Below are positions 38,301 through 48,721 of a stretch of 64,000 nucleotides of DNA, piece after piece. Both the position numbers and the translations under genes were made by a program. The stretch is taken from contig JAUCBN010000006.1 in assembly GCA_035048815.1 (NCBI GenBank), positions 22,025,001-22,089,000 of the forward strand. Direction: 5' to 3'. This DNA comes from Abelmoschus esculentus. Its lineage: Eukaryota > Streptophyta > Magnoliopsida > Malvales > Malvaceae. Position 1 is the first letter of the stretch. Each line of letters begins with the position of its first letter. The notes beneath the pieces were generated by a model. It was not told where the DNA came from. It made no database searches and worked only from the letters and a program-made list of their open reading frames with translations.

Positions 38301-41272
38301 AAACCTCAATGCTGAGTCTTTCCTGCCTGTGAATATCTTATCTCATGAAATATGGACGCCTTTCTCATGTTTTTTTTTTTCACTTGCAGAATGTGAACTT
38401 GAAAATGGAAGAAAAACAGAAAGTCGAGAAGCAGGAGATGATGAAGTTAGTTAAAGAAAATGAAAAATACATCCTTGAAGTTGCGGCACTGAAGGAAGAA
38501 CTAGAAACTGCCGGAATGATGCACAAGTTTAGCTCCATGGAAATGGAAGCAGAGACTAAGGCTGCTATAACAGTACTTCAGATGAGGATAAAAGATCTTG
38601 AGCACCTCCTTGCTGATTCAAACAATAAGGTGAAAGATCTTGAGTGCCTCCTTACTGATTCAAACAATAAGGTGAAAGATCTTGAAGCAAGTCTCGAGTC
38701 AGAACGCCAGAGGTGGAACATGAAAGAGAAGAGGTGGAACATGAAAGAGAAGATCTACCGAAACTTTATTGATTTTCAGTTTGAAGCAATGCAGGTATAT
38801 ATATTGGTTTATCATTTGAGTTTTTGAATTTTGTTCTTCGACAATGTTCATTTTACTAATTTGTTCAAGTATTCAGGATTTAAGGTCAACTTCCCTAGCC
38901 ATTAAACAAGAACTTTTGGAAACAAAGAAGAGTTATTCTTATGACTTTAATCACTTAGGTGTGTGTGTTGTTGGAAAGTTTTGTCACCTTATTTTGTTAG
39001 TGTCAGAAGTTGTTATAAGAACTTTTTCTCTTTCAGAATCAAAGGTTAAATCATTAACAGATGCGGCTGGGAACTATCATGAAATTCTTGCTGAAAATCA
39101 AAAGCTCTTTAACGAGCTACAGGATTTGAAAGGTTCTTTTAAGAAAAGCTTCTTTTTAATGGATTCTGTGATTTTGTTTGTCACCTCCGTTAGTGTATTT
39201 AAATTTTTACAGGGAACATTAGAGTTTATTGTCGAATAAGGCCATTTCTGCCTGGACAAACCGGAAAACTGTCAGTTATAGAAAATATCAATGAAAATGG
39301 ACAGTTGGTTGTTGCAAATCCCTCCAAACCAGGAAAAGATGGCCAACGGTCGTTTAAGTTTAATAAGGTCTTTGGTCCAGATGCTACTCAAGGTTTTCAT
39401 TTCTATCATTGCCAAAATACTATTGTTGGTTGATTTGACTGATATTCCTTGCAATATGAACTTGAATCTAGTTGTTTGTGATATCTAATGTATGGAAACT
39501 CTTTTAAACAATGTCAGGGGAGGTGTTTTCAGATATTCAACCTTTTGTTCAATCAGTGGTTGATGGATATAATGTCTGTATATTTGCTTATGGTCAAACT
39601 GGTTCTGGGAAAACCTATACAATGGTACGAACCCCTTTACTCTTAAGCTTTATAAAGTTGCATGAACATTTTTGAATAATCCTTTTCAACATTTCTTTTC
39701 GACATTTCCAGACTGGTCCTGATGGAGCCACTGAAGACGAATGGGGTATTAATTATCATGCTTTGAATCATCTCTTCAGAGTCTCTCAAAGTAGAAGAAA
39801 TCACATTCTCTATGATGTTGGAGTTCAAATGGTTGAAATATATAATGAACAAGTGCGTGATTTATTATCCAGTGATGGTTCTCCGAGGAAATATCCTTAT
39901 TTTAAACAAGACAGATTGCTGAATGGAAGTTAGTAAACCTGTTTATATCTGTGTGCGTGCGTGTCCCTTTCTGAAGTGTTTTGCTTTGAAAGTTTGAGTA
40001 ATATTCATGATTTAGTTATAGTTATATTTGTTTTCCTTAATCCACACACGGTTGAGATTACAAGTATCTTTCAACCTAATGGGTTAGCTGTACCTGACGC
40101 CAGCATGCACCCTGTTACATCAACCTCTGACGTTCTAGATTTAATGGATATTGGATTCAAGAATCGAGCCGTTGGTGCTACCGCTCTAAATGCAAGAAGC
40201 AGTCGTTCTCACAGGTTTGCATATTTAATAATTTTAGTCAGGTCTAAATATTTCTCCAGTGACATGATTTAGAATTTTGGCTACAGTGTTGTCACAGTTC
40301 ATGTGCGTGGGAAGGATTTAAAGACCGGAGCTGTATTGTACGGCAATCTTCATTTAGTAGATCTAGCAGGCAGTGAAAGAGTAGATAGATCTGAGGTAAC
40401 AGGAGATAGGCTTAGGGAAGCACAACATATAAACAAATCATTATCTTCCCTTGGAGATGTAATTTTTGCTCTTGCACAAAAGTGTCCACATGTGCCGTAC
40501 AGAAATAGCAAGCTCACTCAAGTACTTCAAAGCTCTCTTGGTACTTCTTTCATCTTTATCCTTAAACTACAGAAACCTTCTCCGGGTTTTATAGTACGAA
40601 AAAATTCTCTAATCGCTCGAGATACACTGATAATATGGTTCATATAAATTTTTGTATGTTATAGGAGGCCAGGCAAAGACCCTTATGCTTGTGCAACTCA
40701 ATCCCGATGCCAGTTCCTATTCTGAAACTCTGAGTACTTTGAAGTTTGCTGAACGGGTTTCTGGAGTTGAGCTAGGTGCTGCACGAAGTAGCAAGGAGGA
40801 GAAGGATGTTAGGGAGCTAATGGAGCAGGTGCAGTTTTTATATTCCTCTTTTGTACATCACATTTTTTTTATTCTATAATGTTATAAATTCCAATACAAA
40901 CTCAACTGGAGCCATACATCTTATTTCAGTTTCCTGTAAATGTTTATAAGAATCATGTGTAAAGGATACTGTACTATTACTCTATTCATATTATCATGTT
41001 TCAAGTTTGTCCGGCTCTTGCAGATTGCATATCTCAAGGAAACAATAGCTGAAAAAGATGAGGAGATCAGTCATTTGAAATCTCATAAAGATACAAAAAT
41101 ATGGATGCAACATCATCAACGGTGAGCAACAAGGAACATGCTGATTGAGGTATGCTTCTTCCCCTATTCTATGAGTGGTTTTCCTTATGAAAGCCGAGAA
41201 CTGTCAAAAGGTGGGAAATGCTTAGGACATACTGAGAAAGCAGTTTCGGATGATGAAAACTGTTCACAGTGA
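35310..41272 (+). CDS. Minus-end-directed KIN-14 kinesin with N-terminal calponin-homology domain
   Basis: Twenty exons give 928 residues: 35310-35328, 36188-36345, 36458-36568, 36829-37038, 37343-37489, 37601-37672, 37812-37889, 37975-38067, 38159-38248, 38390-38794, 38877-38958, 39037-39132, 39213-39392, 39518-39624, 39712-39890, 40050-40214, 40287-40540, 40665-40828, 41024-41121, 41194-41272. A CH domain (about residues 7-110, KDREIVIEWLNTILP to NCLSALKMHS) precedes a coiled coil. The C-terminal-type motor starts at GNIRVYCRIRPF (about 521). It has the P-loop GQTGSGKT, NARSSRSH (switch I), LVDLAGSER (switch II) and HVPYRNSKLT. The neck preceding the motor marks KIN-14, so it should link actin (CH) and microtubules. 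One intron is AT-AC (39891-40049) and one is GC-AG (38249-38389). The 19-base first exon and the last exon are the weakest calls. A shorter end, with a stop at 41123-41125, is possible. Confidence 0.88.
35611..35718. repeat. Second copy of the dispersed 'accctaaat ... catcactgg' repeat, in kinesin intron 1
   Basis: The order tctaccttaaaattc, tgtccaccctaaatatat, ttctagattcatcactgg matches the right part of the fragment at 710-883 with substitutions. It lies inside the first intron of the kinesin. Confidence 0.5.
38591..38752 (+). repeat. In-frame tandem repeats in the kinesin coiled coil (42-base and 21-base units)
   Basis: The 42-base unit beginning aaagatcttgag starts at 38591 and 38633, with a third partial copy at 38675. 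It encodes KDLEHLLADSNNKV, KDLECLLTDSNNKV, then KDLEAS. A 21-base unit starts at 38711 and 38732 and encodes RWNMKEK twice. Both unit lengths (14 and 7 residues) are multiples of the heptad, so the coiled coil stays in register. Confidence 0.95.
39891..40049 (+). other. U12-type (minor spliceosome) AT-AC intron in the kinesin motor domain
   Basis: The intron begins atatccttat, matching the U12 5' consensus RTATCCTT. It ends with a ttccttaat branch site (40033-40041) and cacacac at 40043-40049. The branch adenosine lies about 10 bases before the AC end. Splicing here joins GGAA to G at 40050 and gives SDGSPRK-VEITSIFQPNGLAVPDAS, the continuous motor sequence expected for KIN-14. No GT-AG choice gives a comparable protein: using gt at 39920 keeps IIFVFLNPHT-like intron sequence in the product. 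Confidence 0.85.
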
Positions 41273-44099
41273 TAACAAGCATCCTAAAGCTGGTTTCCCA
41301 ACAGTCCATTGGTGACAAACTTCACTGAAATATCTACTTTGCTTTATATGGGGTACAGAAACTGATGCCTCAGCTATAATATACTCTTTCTTCTAAAGGC
41401 ATTAAGTTTACTAAAAGATTTATTAATTATAATAATAGCTAGATCAAGTACATGATATATATGACTGATAGTTGTATGTATAGTTGCTATTTGATTCCTT
41501 TCAGAATCATATTCTTCCTTTTAATGTGATTCCCAAAAGTGATGGGATTTTATTCCATGTTTTACCTCTTTTCCTTTATATCAAAACAATTTAAACTGTA
41601 AATTTTCAACCCACTACTGTTTGAGTACTCGTAGTTTTCTTCGTAAACATTTTTTTGGGTGGGGATATTGAACCCGGGAGGCCGGGACTGGTGTCGACTG
41701 TAGAATTGAACACAAGTCCTTTGCCACCCCACTTGTGGTTCAGGCGACTTCTCAACCTTAATATCATTCAAGTGACAACCAGCTCTATTGGGTTTGCAGA
41801 TAACATAACATTGATGTGGGGAAACTTCATTCCATCCTGTTTCTTTATCTTAGGATGCAAACCTCTCAATACAAAATGATGTAAGCATTCTTTCATGCAC
41901 AATTCTTTTGATATATTTTTGTATTGGTATAATGTTAAAAAAATCCGTAATATTTGACAGAGTAATCATTTTTACTCTTATTTTTTTTAAAGCATTTTAA
42001 TCTTGAACGTTTTATTTGGACCAAAACGGCCTCTTATGTGGATGAAAATTATTACAATCAACCTATTAAGATGACTTGACAAAATAATATTTTATAAAAT
42101 TATTTTTCATTGTCTTACCATTCTGTGACACCTTTGTTCATACGGTGTTATTACATTAGCATGCAATTCTATATAGGTTTACCACATAATTTTAAAGGTT
42201 ACAGTTAGTTGATATCATGCGCTTTGTATTTTGTTGTGATATTCAGAACACCAAATATATTCTGTCTAGTTTACCTACAGCTCATACACGCTATATTCTT
42301 GCTGGACTAAGGTAGCAATGAAGGAATTTCTAACACAAGGGTTAAAGGCATAGAAAACAGACACTGCAAAGCCTACAACAAGTATGCAAAACTGAGCCCT
42401 TTAGCTTAATTTTGATCTGCTATAATGGATAAAAAGTGATCAGATTCTCTTCGGTTGCTCCTTTCAGGCAGGAGAAATGATTTTAAGCATGTTGAACTTT
42501 TCATTTTCAGCATAGATAATGATGCCTGCCTGAGAAATCGATTACATCTAATTTCCAGAAGTGGTTTCATTTTAAGATGACTCCATTCCCATGCTTTTCC
42601 TTTTCTACTGCCTTGCTTCAGTTGCTTGGTTCCTCTTGTGGAGGCAGATATTTAATTGCCAAAGCTAGATGATGATGTTCACCATGACATGGTTGCAGTG
42701 GCTATTGCTTCAAGCTCTCCATTTATATAGTACAGTATATAAAAGCTTTATCTAAATTTATTTATTTATTTTTGTTTGAGATACAAGTATGTATATCTAA
42801 TTATTCATATATTTGATGTTATGACTAAAAGTCTAAATTTAGTTATGTACTTTTTTATTTAACCAACTATTCCAATTTATTAATCAACTAATTTAATTAA
42901 ATATTATAGAATTCCTTTGTTCATGTTCTTTTTATAATTTTATCCTTCCATTTCACTCATCCTTTAATTAATAAAATTTTATCTCATTTCATTTTTTTCA
43001 CCCTTTTTCTAGTTCATATTCAATATTTGAATTAAATATTAATACAATGATCGTAAAATTTTATTTAAATTCATTTTTAATAATGTATAATCGTAAATCG
43101 TTTGATTCATTAAAAGTACATTAAATTATACTCTTATACAGTATTCAACGATATTTCTTGTATATTTTTTATTTTCGTAAAAAAAAATAGATTTATTGTC
43201 AAAATAAGTGTTCAAACTATGTTATTTTTTATTTTTAATTTTTTTTTTTACTCTTTTAAAATACTCAAACTATTATTGTATTTTAACTTTTAAAGTCATC
43301 CAAGACATTTATTTTGATAAAAAATAAAAAAAAAAGTCTATTTTCTTAATCAAACACATACATAGTTTTCAATAGTAATGATGATTTGTGAAGAAATCAT
43401 TGATCCAGTGTTTCTAGAAACAAAACTTGAAACAGAAAAGGGATGTGGTTAGGCTTGACATTAGGGTTTTTGAGACAAATAAGAAGAGAAGGAAGAAATG
43501 GTTCAGCCATAGATACAGTCGTGCGGGTTGGTGACCCTTTTAACTACTCTTTATTAATTTATCATTTCCCACCAGTAATTCTTTTTAACAGCTAAGGCCA
43601 TGGCAGTGCCAATCGTCAAATATTCTATCTTATTCTTACCCCTAGTCTTCATCTGACTAAACGAACCACTCTTTCTTATTTTCTTCTACAAGGATCTTTA
43701 CAATTAAATGCATTTGATTATCACTAATGACTTTGGACTACATACTGATATTGACGGATTGAATTATATAAAAATTAAAGGGTAAGATACATCCACTAAA
43801 CTATCAATTATGTAATTAACTAAAAATAACATTATTTTAATATGGGACTTTAGTTTATATTCTATTATAATATTAAACTTTTGAAATTGATGACGTGGAT
43901 GGATATATATTAATTGTTTACTTGTGATAATGTGATATAATTAAACCCTAAACTGAAATTTAGTACTATCGATTTTTAATTCAATGGTATAATTAATTTT
44001 AAATTTAAAGTTAAGTGATATATCATGTAGTTTACCCTTACATAAATTATATAGAGGTTATTACCTTTATATAAATAAAATTATTTTTACACTAAAAAT

Positions 44100-45065
44100 A
44101 GATTTATGATTAAGGTTCAGGGTTAAGGTTTATAAAATTATTATAAAATTATTGTAGGGTATATTTTTTTAAGATTTAAGGTTAGTATTTAAATTTTTTT
44201 AGTAGTAAAAAACAAAATGACACCAAAAAGAGAAAGAAGATTTTATTTTATTTTGTTTTTTTTTTCACACACATGGTTTAGTTGGTCCCTCATATAATAT
44301 TAATAGATGTCTGTTGATGACGAATATAAATAGTTTTTCCTTTATTATGTATTTTTTGGTGTCCTTAATTTAAAATAATGAATTTATAGTTTAGGGTTTA
44401 AGGGTAAGATTCTAGTTAAGATTTAGGGAATTAGAGGTAAGATGTATTTTTTAAGGTGTAAGATTTAGGGTTTAAGATATGAAAATTAGGGTTCAAGCTT
44501 ATAATTTAATTTTTAAGGATTTCTTAAGGTAGAACATGAAAGGATGTGTGATTAGGGTACAAGAGATTTTTTTTCATCAATGACGACGTGAGTACAAATC
44601 TTTTACCCCTAGTTATTGGTAAAATCTCTTTATCATGTTCCATGTTGAAAATTTTTCAATAATTAAATTTTAAACTCTAACCCTTATTTTCTATATCTTA
44701 AATCTTAAACTCTAAACCCTAAAAAATATCCCACCTCTAATTCCCTAAAACCTAAGTACAAGCCCTAACCTTGAATCCTAAACCCTCTAATTTAAAGCGG
44801 AGACTCAAATATATGCATGTGAAAAAGAGAGATGATTTTCACCCCTAGTTATACCCTTTTATGCCCCTACGTACTAAAAAATTCTTAAAAATTAATTTCT
44901 AAACCTCGACCCTAATTTTCACATTCTAAACCCTAAACCTTACGATTCTAAAACAACCTAAATCGTACGCCCTAAAAAATATATCTTATTTTTAATTTCT
45001 TAAACCCTAACTATAATCTCTAACCTTAAACCCTAAACTCTAAACACAAATTTATTAATTTAAAA
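44100..45065. repeat. Cluster of inverted repeat copies rich in degenerate TTTAGGG/CCCTAAA words
   Basis: About 44100-44570 reads mainly in the TTTAGGG sense (ttagggtttaagat, aattagaggtaagatg, ataatttaatttttaag). About 44640-44820 and 44880-45065 carry the same word order on the opposite strand (aaattttaaactctaac, ctaaaccctaaaaaatatcccacctctaattcc). A fourth related copy is at 48230-48450. Spacing between the telomere-like words is irregular, so this is a dispersed repeat family with inverted copies rather than a true telomere. Confidence 0.6.
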
Positions 45066-45670
45066 TAGAGTACTAATAGAATCACAATAAAAAACAGACG
45101 ATTTGTACCTTGTAATTAAAATAAATAATTGATGATTATTTTGTTATGTCCATGTTCCCATTTGAACTATAAGATTTGGGTGGGTAGAAATGGGTGAAGG
45201 TGGTTGGGCAAGAATATCACACGACAAATGAAAACACACTAAATCTCTATCCCTAGAGTGTATCCAAGACTCAAACCTCCCCTCCCACACTTGTACTCTC
45301 TTAAACAAATCTCCCAATGCCACAATTGCTTGGCCTTTTCAGTAAAAATTTCAAAACCTTGGTGACAAATCAGCAAATCCACCCATCTGCATATCTATCT
45401 TACCACTCACTGCACAGTAGAATTGGTGTAAATTTCAAAACCAAGTATTTTTCTTGCAACATGTTTTGTCAAAGTGTTAGCTGTAATTTTCATAATAAAA
45501 TAATAATATTAAGAAAAAGGTAAGTCATGGCTTCTTCTTCTTCTTCAAGAGGGAAGTTATAGAACATAAAGTACACGCTACCCGTTCCCAATCTCCTTCT
45601 GTTCGATGCTATAGCCTATAAGCTCTTCCCATAGCGTCACCTCAACTTTGGGGTTTGGACGTTTGGTTTT

Positions 45671-45680
45671 GCATATAAAA
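45671..45680 (+). promoter_or_regulatory. Possible TATA box of the NAC gene
   Basis: gcatataaaa lies only 34 bases before the start codon at 45714, which would leave a very short leader. A second candidate, cctataagc at about 45618, may be the real one. Confidence 0.3.
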
Positions 45681-45713
45681 CTTTGGTTCATAGGGTTTTG
45701 TGAAGAAAAAAGG

Positions 45714-47678
45714 ATGGAGAATCTGCCTCCAGGGTTCAGATTCCATCCCACAGATGATGAACTCATCACTTACTATCTTTCCCACAAGGTGGCTGATACC
45801 AGCTTCACTTCCAAAGCTATTGTCGATGTTGATCTCAATAAATATGAACCTTGGGATCTACCAGGTATACCTTCTGCGATTTGAAATAGGATATGTTTAC
45901 GCATGTTTTTTTGGATTATTTGTTTGGTGAAATGAATGACTGAGATTAACTTTAGGATATGAGAAGAATATCACTTGAAAACATAGTTAATCTTGATCAT
46001 TCATTTAAATTATCCAACGATTAAAAATAGTTAATCTTGATCCTAACTCCTCTATATATATTTCACTCAGCCTAATGTTCAAGTCCAAAAAGGGATTGAT
46101 CTGATCTTTTGTCGAAATTAATCTACTAAAAACTATATATTGAGTGTTTTTTTGTTGGATGAATGTTGAGATTAACATTAGGATATTGGAAGAATATCAC
46201 TCGGAGAAAAATAAGTTAATCTCGATCATCTATATCAACCATCCAATGATTAAAAAAGTATAAAACTTGTAATTTTACGTTGTGTATAAGTGAATCCTGA
46301 CTCCTCTCTCTATATTTTTACTCAGCCTAATGTTCAAGTCCAAAAGGGATTGATCTGATATTTTGTCGAAATTAATCTACTAAAAACTATATATATTGAG
46401 TTTTCTTTTTTTTTTTTTTTTTTTTTGGGGGGGGGGGAAGCATACTAATTATGAAAATAAGGTCTAATCATGTTGAAATGAAAAGATTATGATTAGCAAG
46501 TTAGTTAAATCTCTTTAAGATTATGTAGGCTAATTTAAGTACAAAACACTTTGTTTACCCCATGGTCATGCATATACTTTATGCATGGTGGCTTAACAAA
46601 GCTGACTGATGGTAGAGTTATAAAATGCAGGCAAGGCATCAATGGGGGAGAAAGAATGGTACTTCTTTAGCTTGAGAGACCGGAAATACCCGACGGGGCT
46701 TCGGACAAACCGAGCCACCGAAGCAGGGTACTGGAAAACCACGGGCAAAGACAAGGAAATATTCCGGGGAGGGGCCATTCTTGTTGGGATGAAGAAAACC
46801 CTAGTTTTCTACAAGGGAAGAGCCCCTAAGGGTGAGAAAAGTAACTGGGTCATGCATGAATATAGGCGTGAAAACAAAAACCCTTTCAAAGTCACGAGGG
46901 CAAGTTTCTCTTTTCCTATCCATATAACTTATAACTTGATTCATCCAAGTATTTTTAATTAATGAGGGATGCATGGTTTTACGTAAATGAGTGTGAATTT
47001 AGAAAATTATACTAGAAATATAAGAGGTGTGGAATTATATAACTTTATTCATCAAGTTTCTCTTTTCCTCGGTCAACCCCGTTTCTAATGATTTGTTTTT
47101 TATCCTTGAATATTTCTTTGCAGGAGGAATGGGTGGTGTGTAGGGTATTCAAAAAGTGTGCAGCGGTGAAGAAACCACTGCCAAGTTCATCCCCGCAACC
47201 ATCGTTTGGATCTCCATGTGATGCGAATTCGATCATGAATGAGTTCGGCGACGTTGAGCTACCAAACTTGAACATCAATGCCAACCCGTCGAGTGGTTTC
47301 AGTGACATTGTGAATCCTAGTTACAGTACTACTGTTAACCATGCACATATGAACGCCATGAACTTAAACCTTGATTTTGGAGCAGCAAGCTTTCCATCAT
47401 CGCTCTCTTGGCCTTCTAGCATTCTAAGCCCTAATCTTCCCATGAATTCCTTTCTGCTCAAGGCATTGCAGCTTGGGAATTATCAACCAAGAGATGTCAC
47501 AGCTATGGATTATTCGCTTCTGTCGTCGACACAACGGATTAACATTCCTCCATTCGCAACAGATGTAGCTTCGAGTTTCCAAGGTGCATCTTCTTCTTCC
47601 AAGGGTGTATTCCCTATGCCTCAACAACAGGAGCACCATTCAATATGGACTCCATGTGGTGAAAAAGCTAACACTTAG
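45714..47678 (+). CDS. NAC058: NAC domain transcription factor, NAC058-like
   Basis: Three exons, 45714-45864, 46631-46899 and 47124-47678, give 324 residues. The NAC domain fills about residues 1-150. Subdomains A to E are all visible: LPPGFRFHPTDDELITYYL, VDLNKYEPWDLPGKASMG, EKEWYFFSLRDRKYPTG with RTNRATEAGYWKTTGKDKE, GMKKTLVFYKGRAPKGEKSNWVMHEYR, and EEWVVCRVFKK. The C-terminal part is rich in Ser, Asn and Pro, as in NAC activation regions. Intron positions are the standard NAC ones. Intron 2 appears to start with GC (agg|gcaagt) rather than GT. The NAC058 name rests on similarity and on the neighbourhood (Arabidopsis At3g18400 lies next to the NDUFB10 gene). The closely related CUC-like members are the main alternative. 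Confidence 0.85.
45911..46401. repeat. Tandem duplication (period about 226) in NAC intron 1
   Basis: Two successive copies share gagattaac, gaagaatatcact, gttaatct.gatcat, a gattaaaaa block, cagcctaatgttcaagtcc, gggattgatctgat and gtcgaaattaatctac. The copies start near 45911 and 46140 and end near 46150 and 46401. They differ by moderate substitution and small indels. Confidence 0.85.
46404..46438. repeat. Poly-T/poly-G tract in NAC intron 1
   Basis: A run of more than 20 T is followed directly by about 12 G and a few A. The tract follows the intronic duplication. Such homopolymers are prone to length errors in sequencing. Confidence 0.9.
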
Positions 47679-48721
47679 TCAATAATCCATGACATGAAAA
47701 GGGTTGATTATGATAAAAACAATCTCCATGCTGTAATGAGCAGTTACCGGATATCACTTCGGTCTTATATAGTATGTTTATGTATGTATTGTAGGTAAAG
47801 AAATACCCAAGTGATCTCCTGTTCTATCATAAAATGCTCCTTGTAACTAAGTTGCTAGTACACCTTTTCCACAGGGAAGTTCTAATCAATGTCCATAAAG
47901 TTCAACTGCTAGTCTGCTATAATAAAAAGTTGCAGTCTCTTTCTCTGGTGCCTAGCAACTTACTATTGTATTATTTCATACATGCCAAACATACATACAT
48001 ACTATATAATGCACTGTGTTAGGATTGATATTGTTTGTACTTTGCGGTAGTCAGCGATGAATCTAAAGGTGCATCCGCACTCTCTGAAAATTTTAAATTC
48101 CCTTATATTTTATATATTTTATATATTTTATTTTTATTTTTTATTAATAGTTTAATTTTGTACCCCTTGTCTCAGAAAAATATATAATTTCAGCACCTAT
48201 TTATGATTTAAGCTTATTTTAATAGGACGTAAATCATCTACCTCCTTCTTATACCTCCATCTGTACATCCGCTTTAAATCAGAGGGTTTAGGGTATAAGG
48301 TTTAGAGTTTAGAAAATTAGAGGTAGGGTAATTTTTGGTATATGATTTAAGGTTTAAGATTTAGGAAATAAAGGTTAGAGTTTAAAATTTAATTTTTAAA
48401 AAAATTAATGAGGTATGGATTAGAAGGAGGTATAATAAAAGAGGTAAAAAAATTTACTCATTCTAATAAATATAAAAGTACTAAATATCTAACGTCTAAC
48501 AAATATATGTATTAATCGGTTAAAAAATGATAAATTCAAATACAGGCACCTTAATTGTAAAAAATAAAAAATTCAAGTACCAAAAAGATATATTAAACTT
48601 TATTAGGTTGGATCTCATTTTAAGCTCAAATTCTTTATCATTGGGCTAAGGCCTTTCAAAACCACTTCGCTACTGTCCCTCTTAATCTCTCCGGTGTTTG
48701 CTGTGATAGTCGACGGAAACA
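47679..48721. other. Intergenic region between the NAC and ESP1 genes
   Basis: The left part is the NAC 3' flank. A repeat copy lies at 48230-48450. The last 100 bases, with ctttcaaaaccacttcgctac, form the ESP1 promoter and leader. No other gene is seen. Confidence 0.6.
48230..48450. repeat. Fourth copy of the TTTAGGG-word dispersed repeat
   Basis: Blocks such as ccgctttaaatcagagggttt, ttagaaaattagaggtaggg and gttagagtttaaaatttaat match, on the opposite strand, the copy at 44640-44820 (ctctaatttaaagcgg, cacctctaattcc, aaattttaaactctaac). This ties the cluster at 44100-45065 to a mobile family. Confidence 0.6.

Larger units (their letters stand above)
41273..45713. other. Intergenic region between the kinesin and the NAC gene
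   Basis: No coding exon is supported over 4.4 kb. Kinesin 3' sequence occupies the left end. From about 42750 on the DNA is very AT-rich. The interval 44100-45060 holds copies, in both orientations, of a repeat full of TTTAGGG/CCCTAAA-like words (listed separately). The NAC promoter lies at the right end. Confidence 0.6.

Noticed and set aside
41640..41880. Open frames of 69-74 codons downstream of the kinesin
   Set aside because: They do not continue the kinesin, show no conserved motif and lie in 3' flanking sequence.
44100..45065. Interstitial telomere array
   Set aside because: The TTTAGGG-like words are irregularly spaced, mixed with TTTAGAG and TTAAGGT variants, and belong to a dispersed repeat with another copy at 48230-48450.
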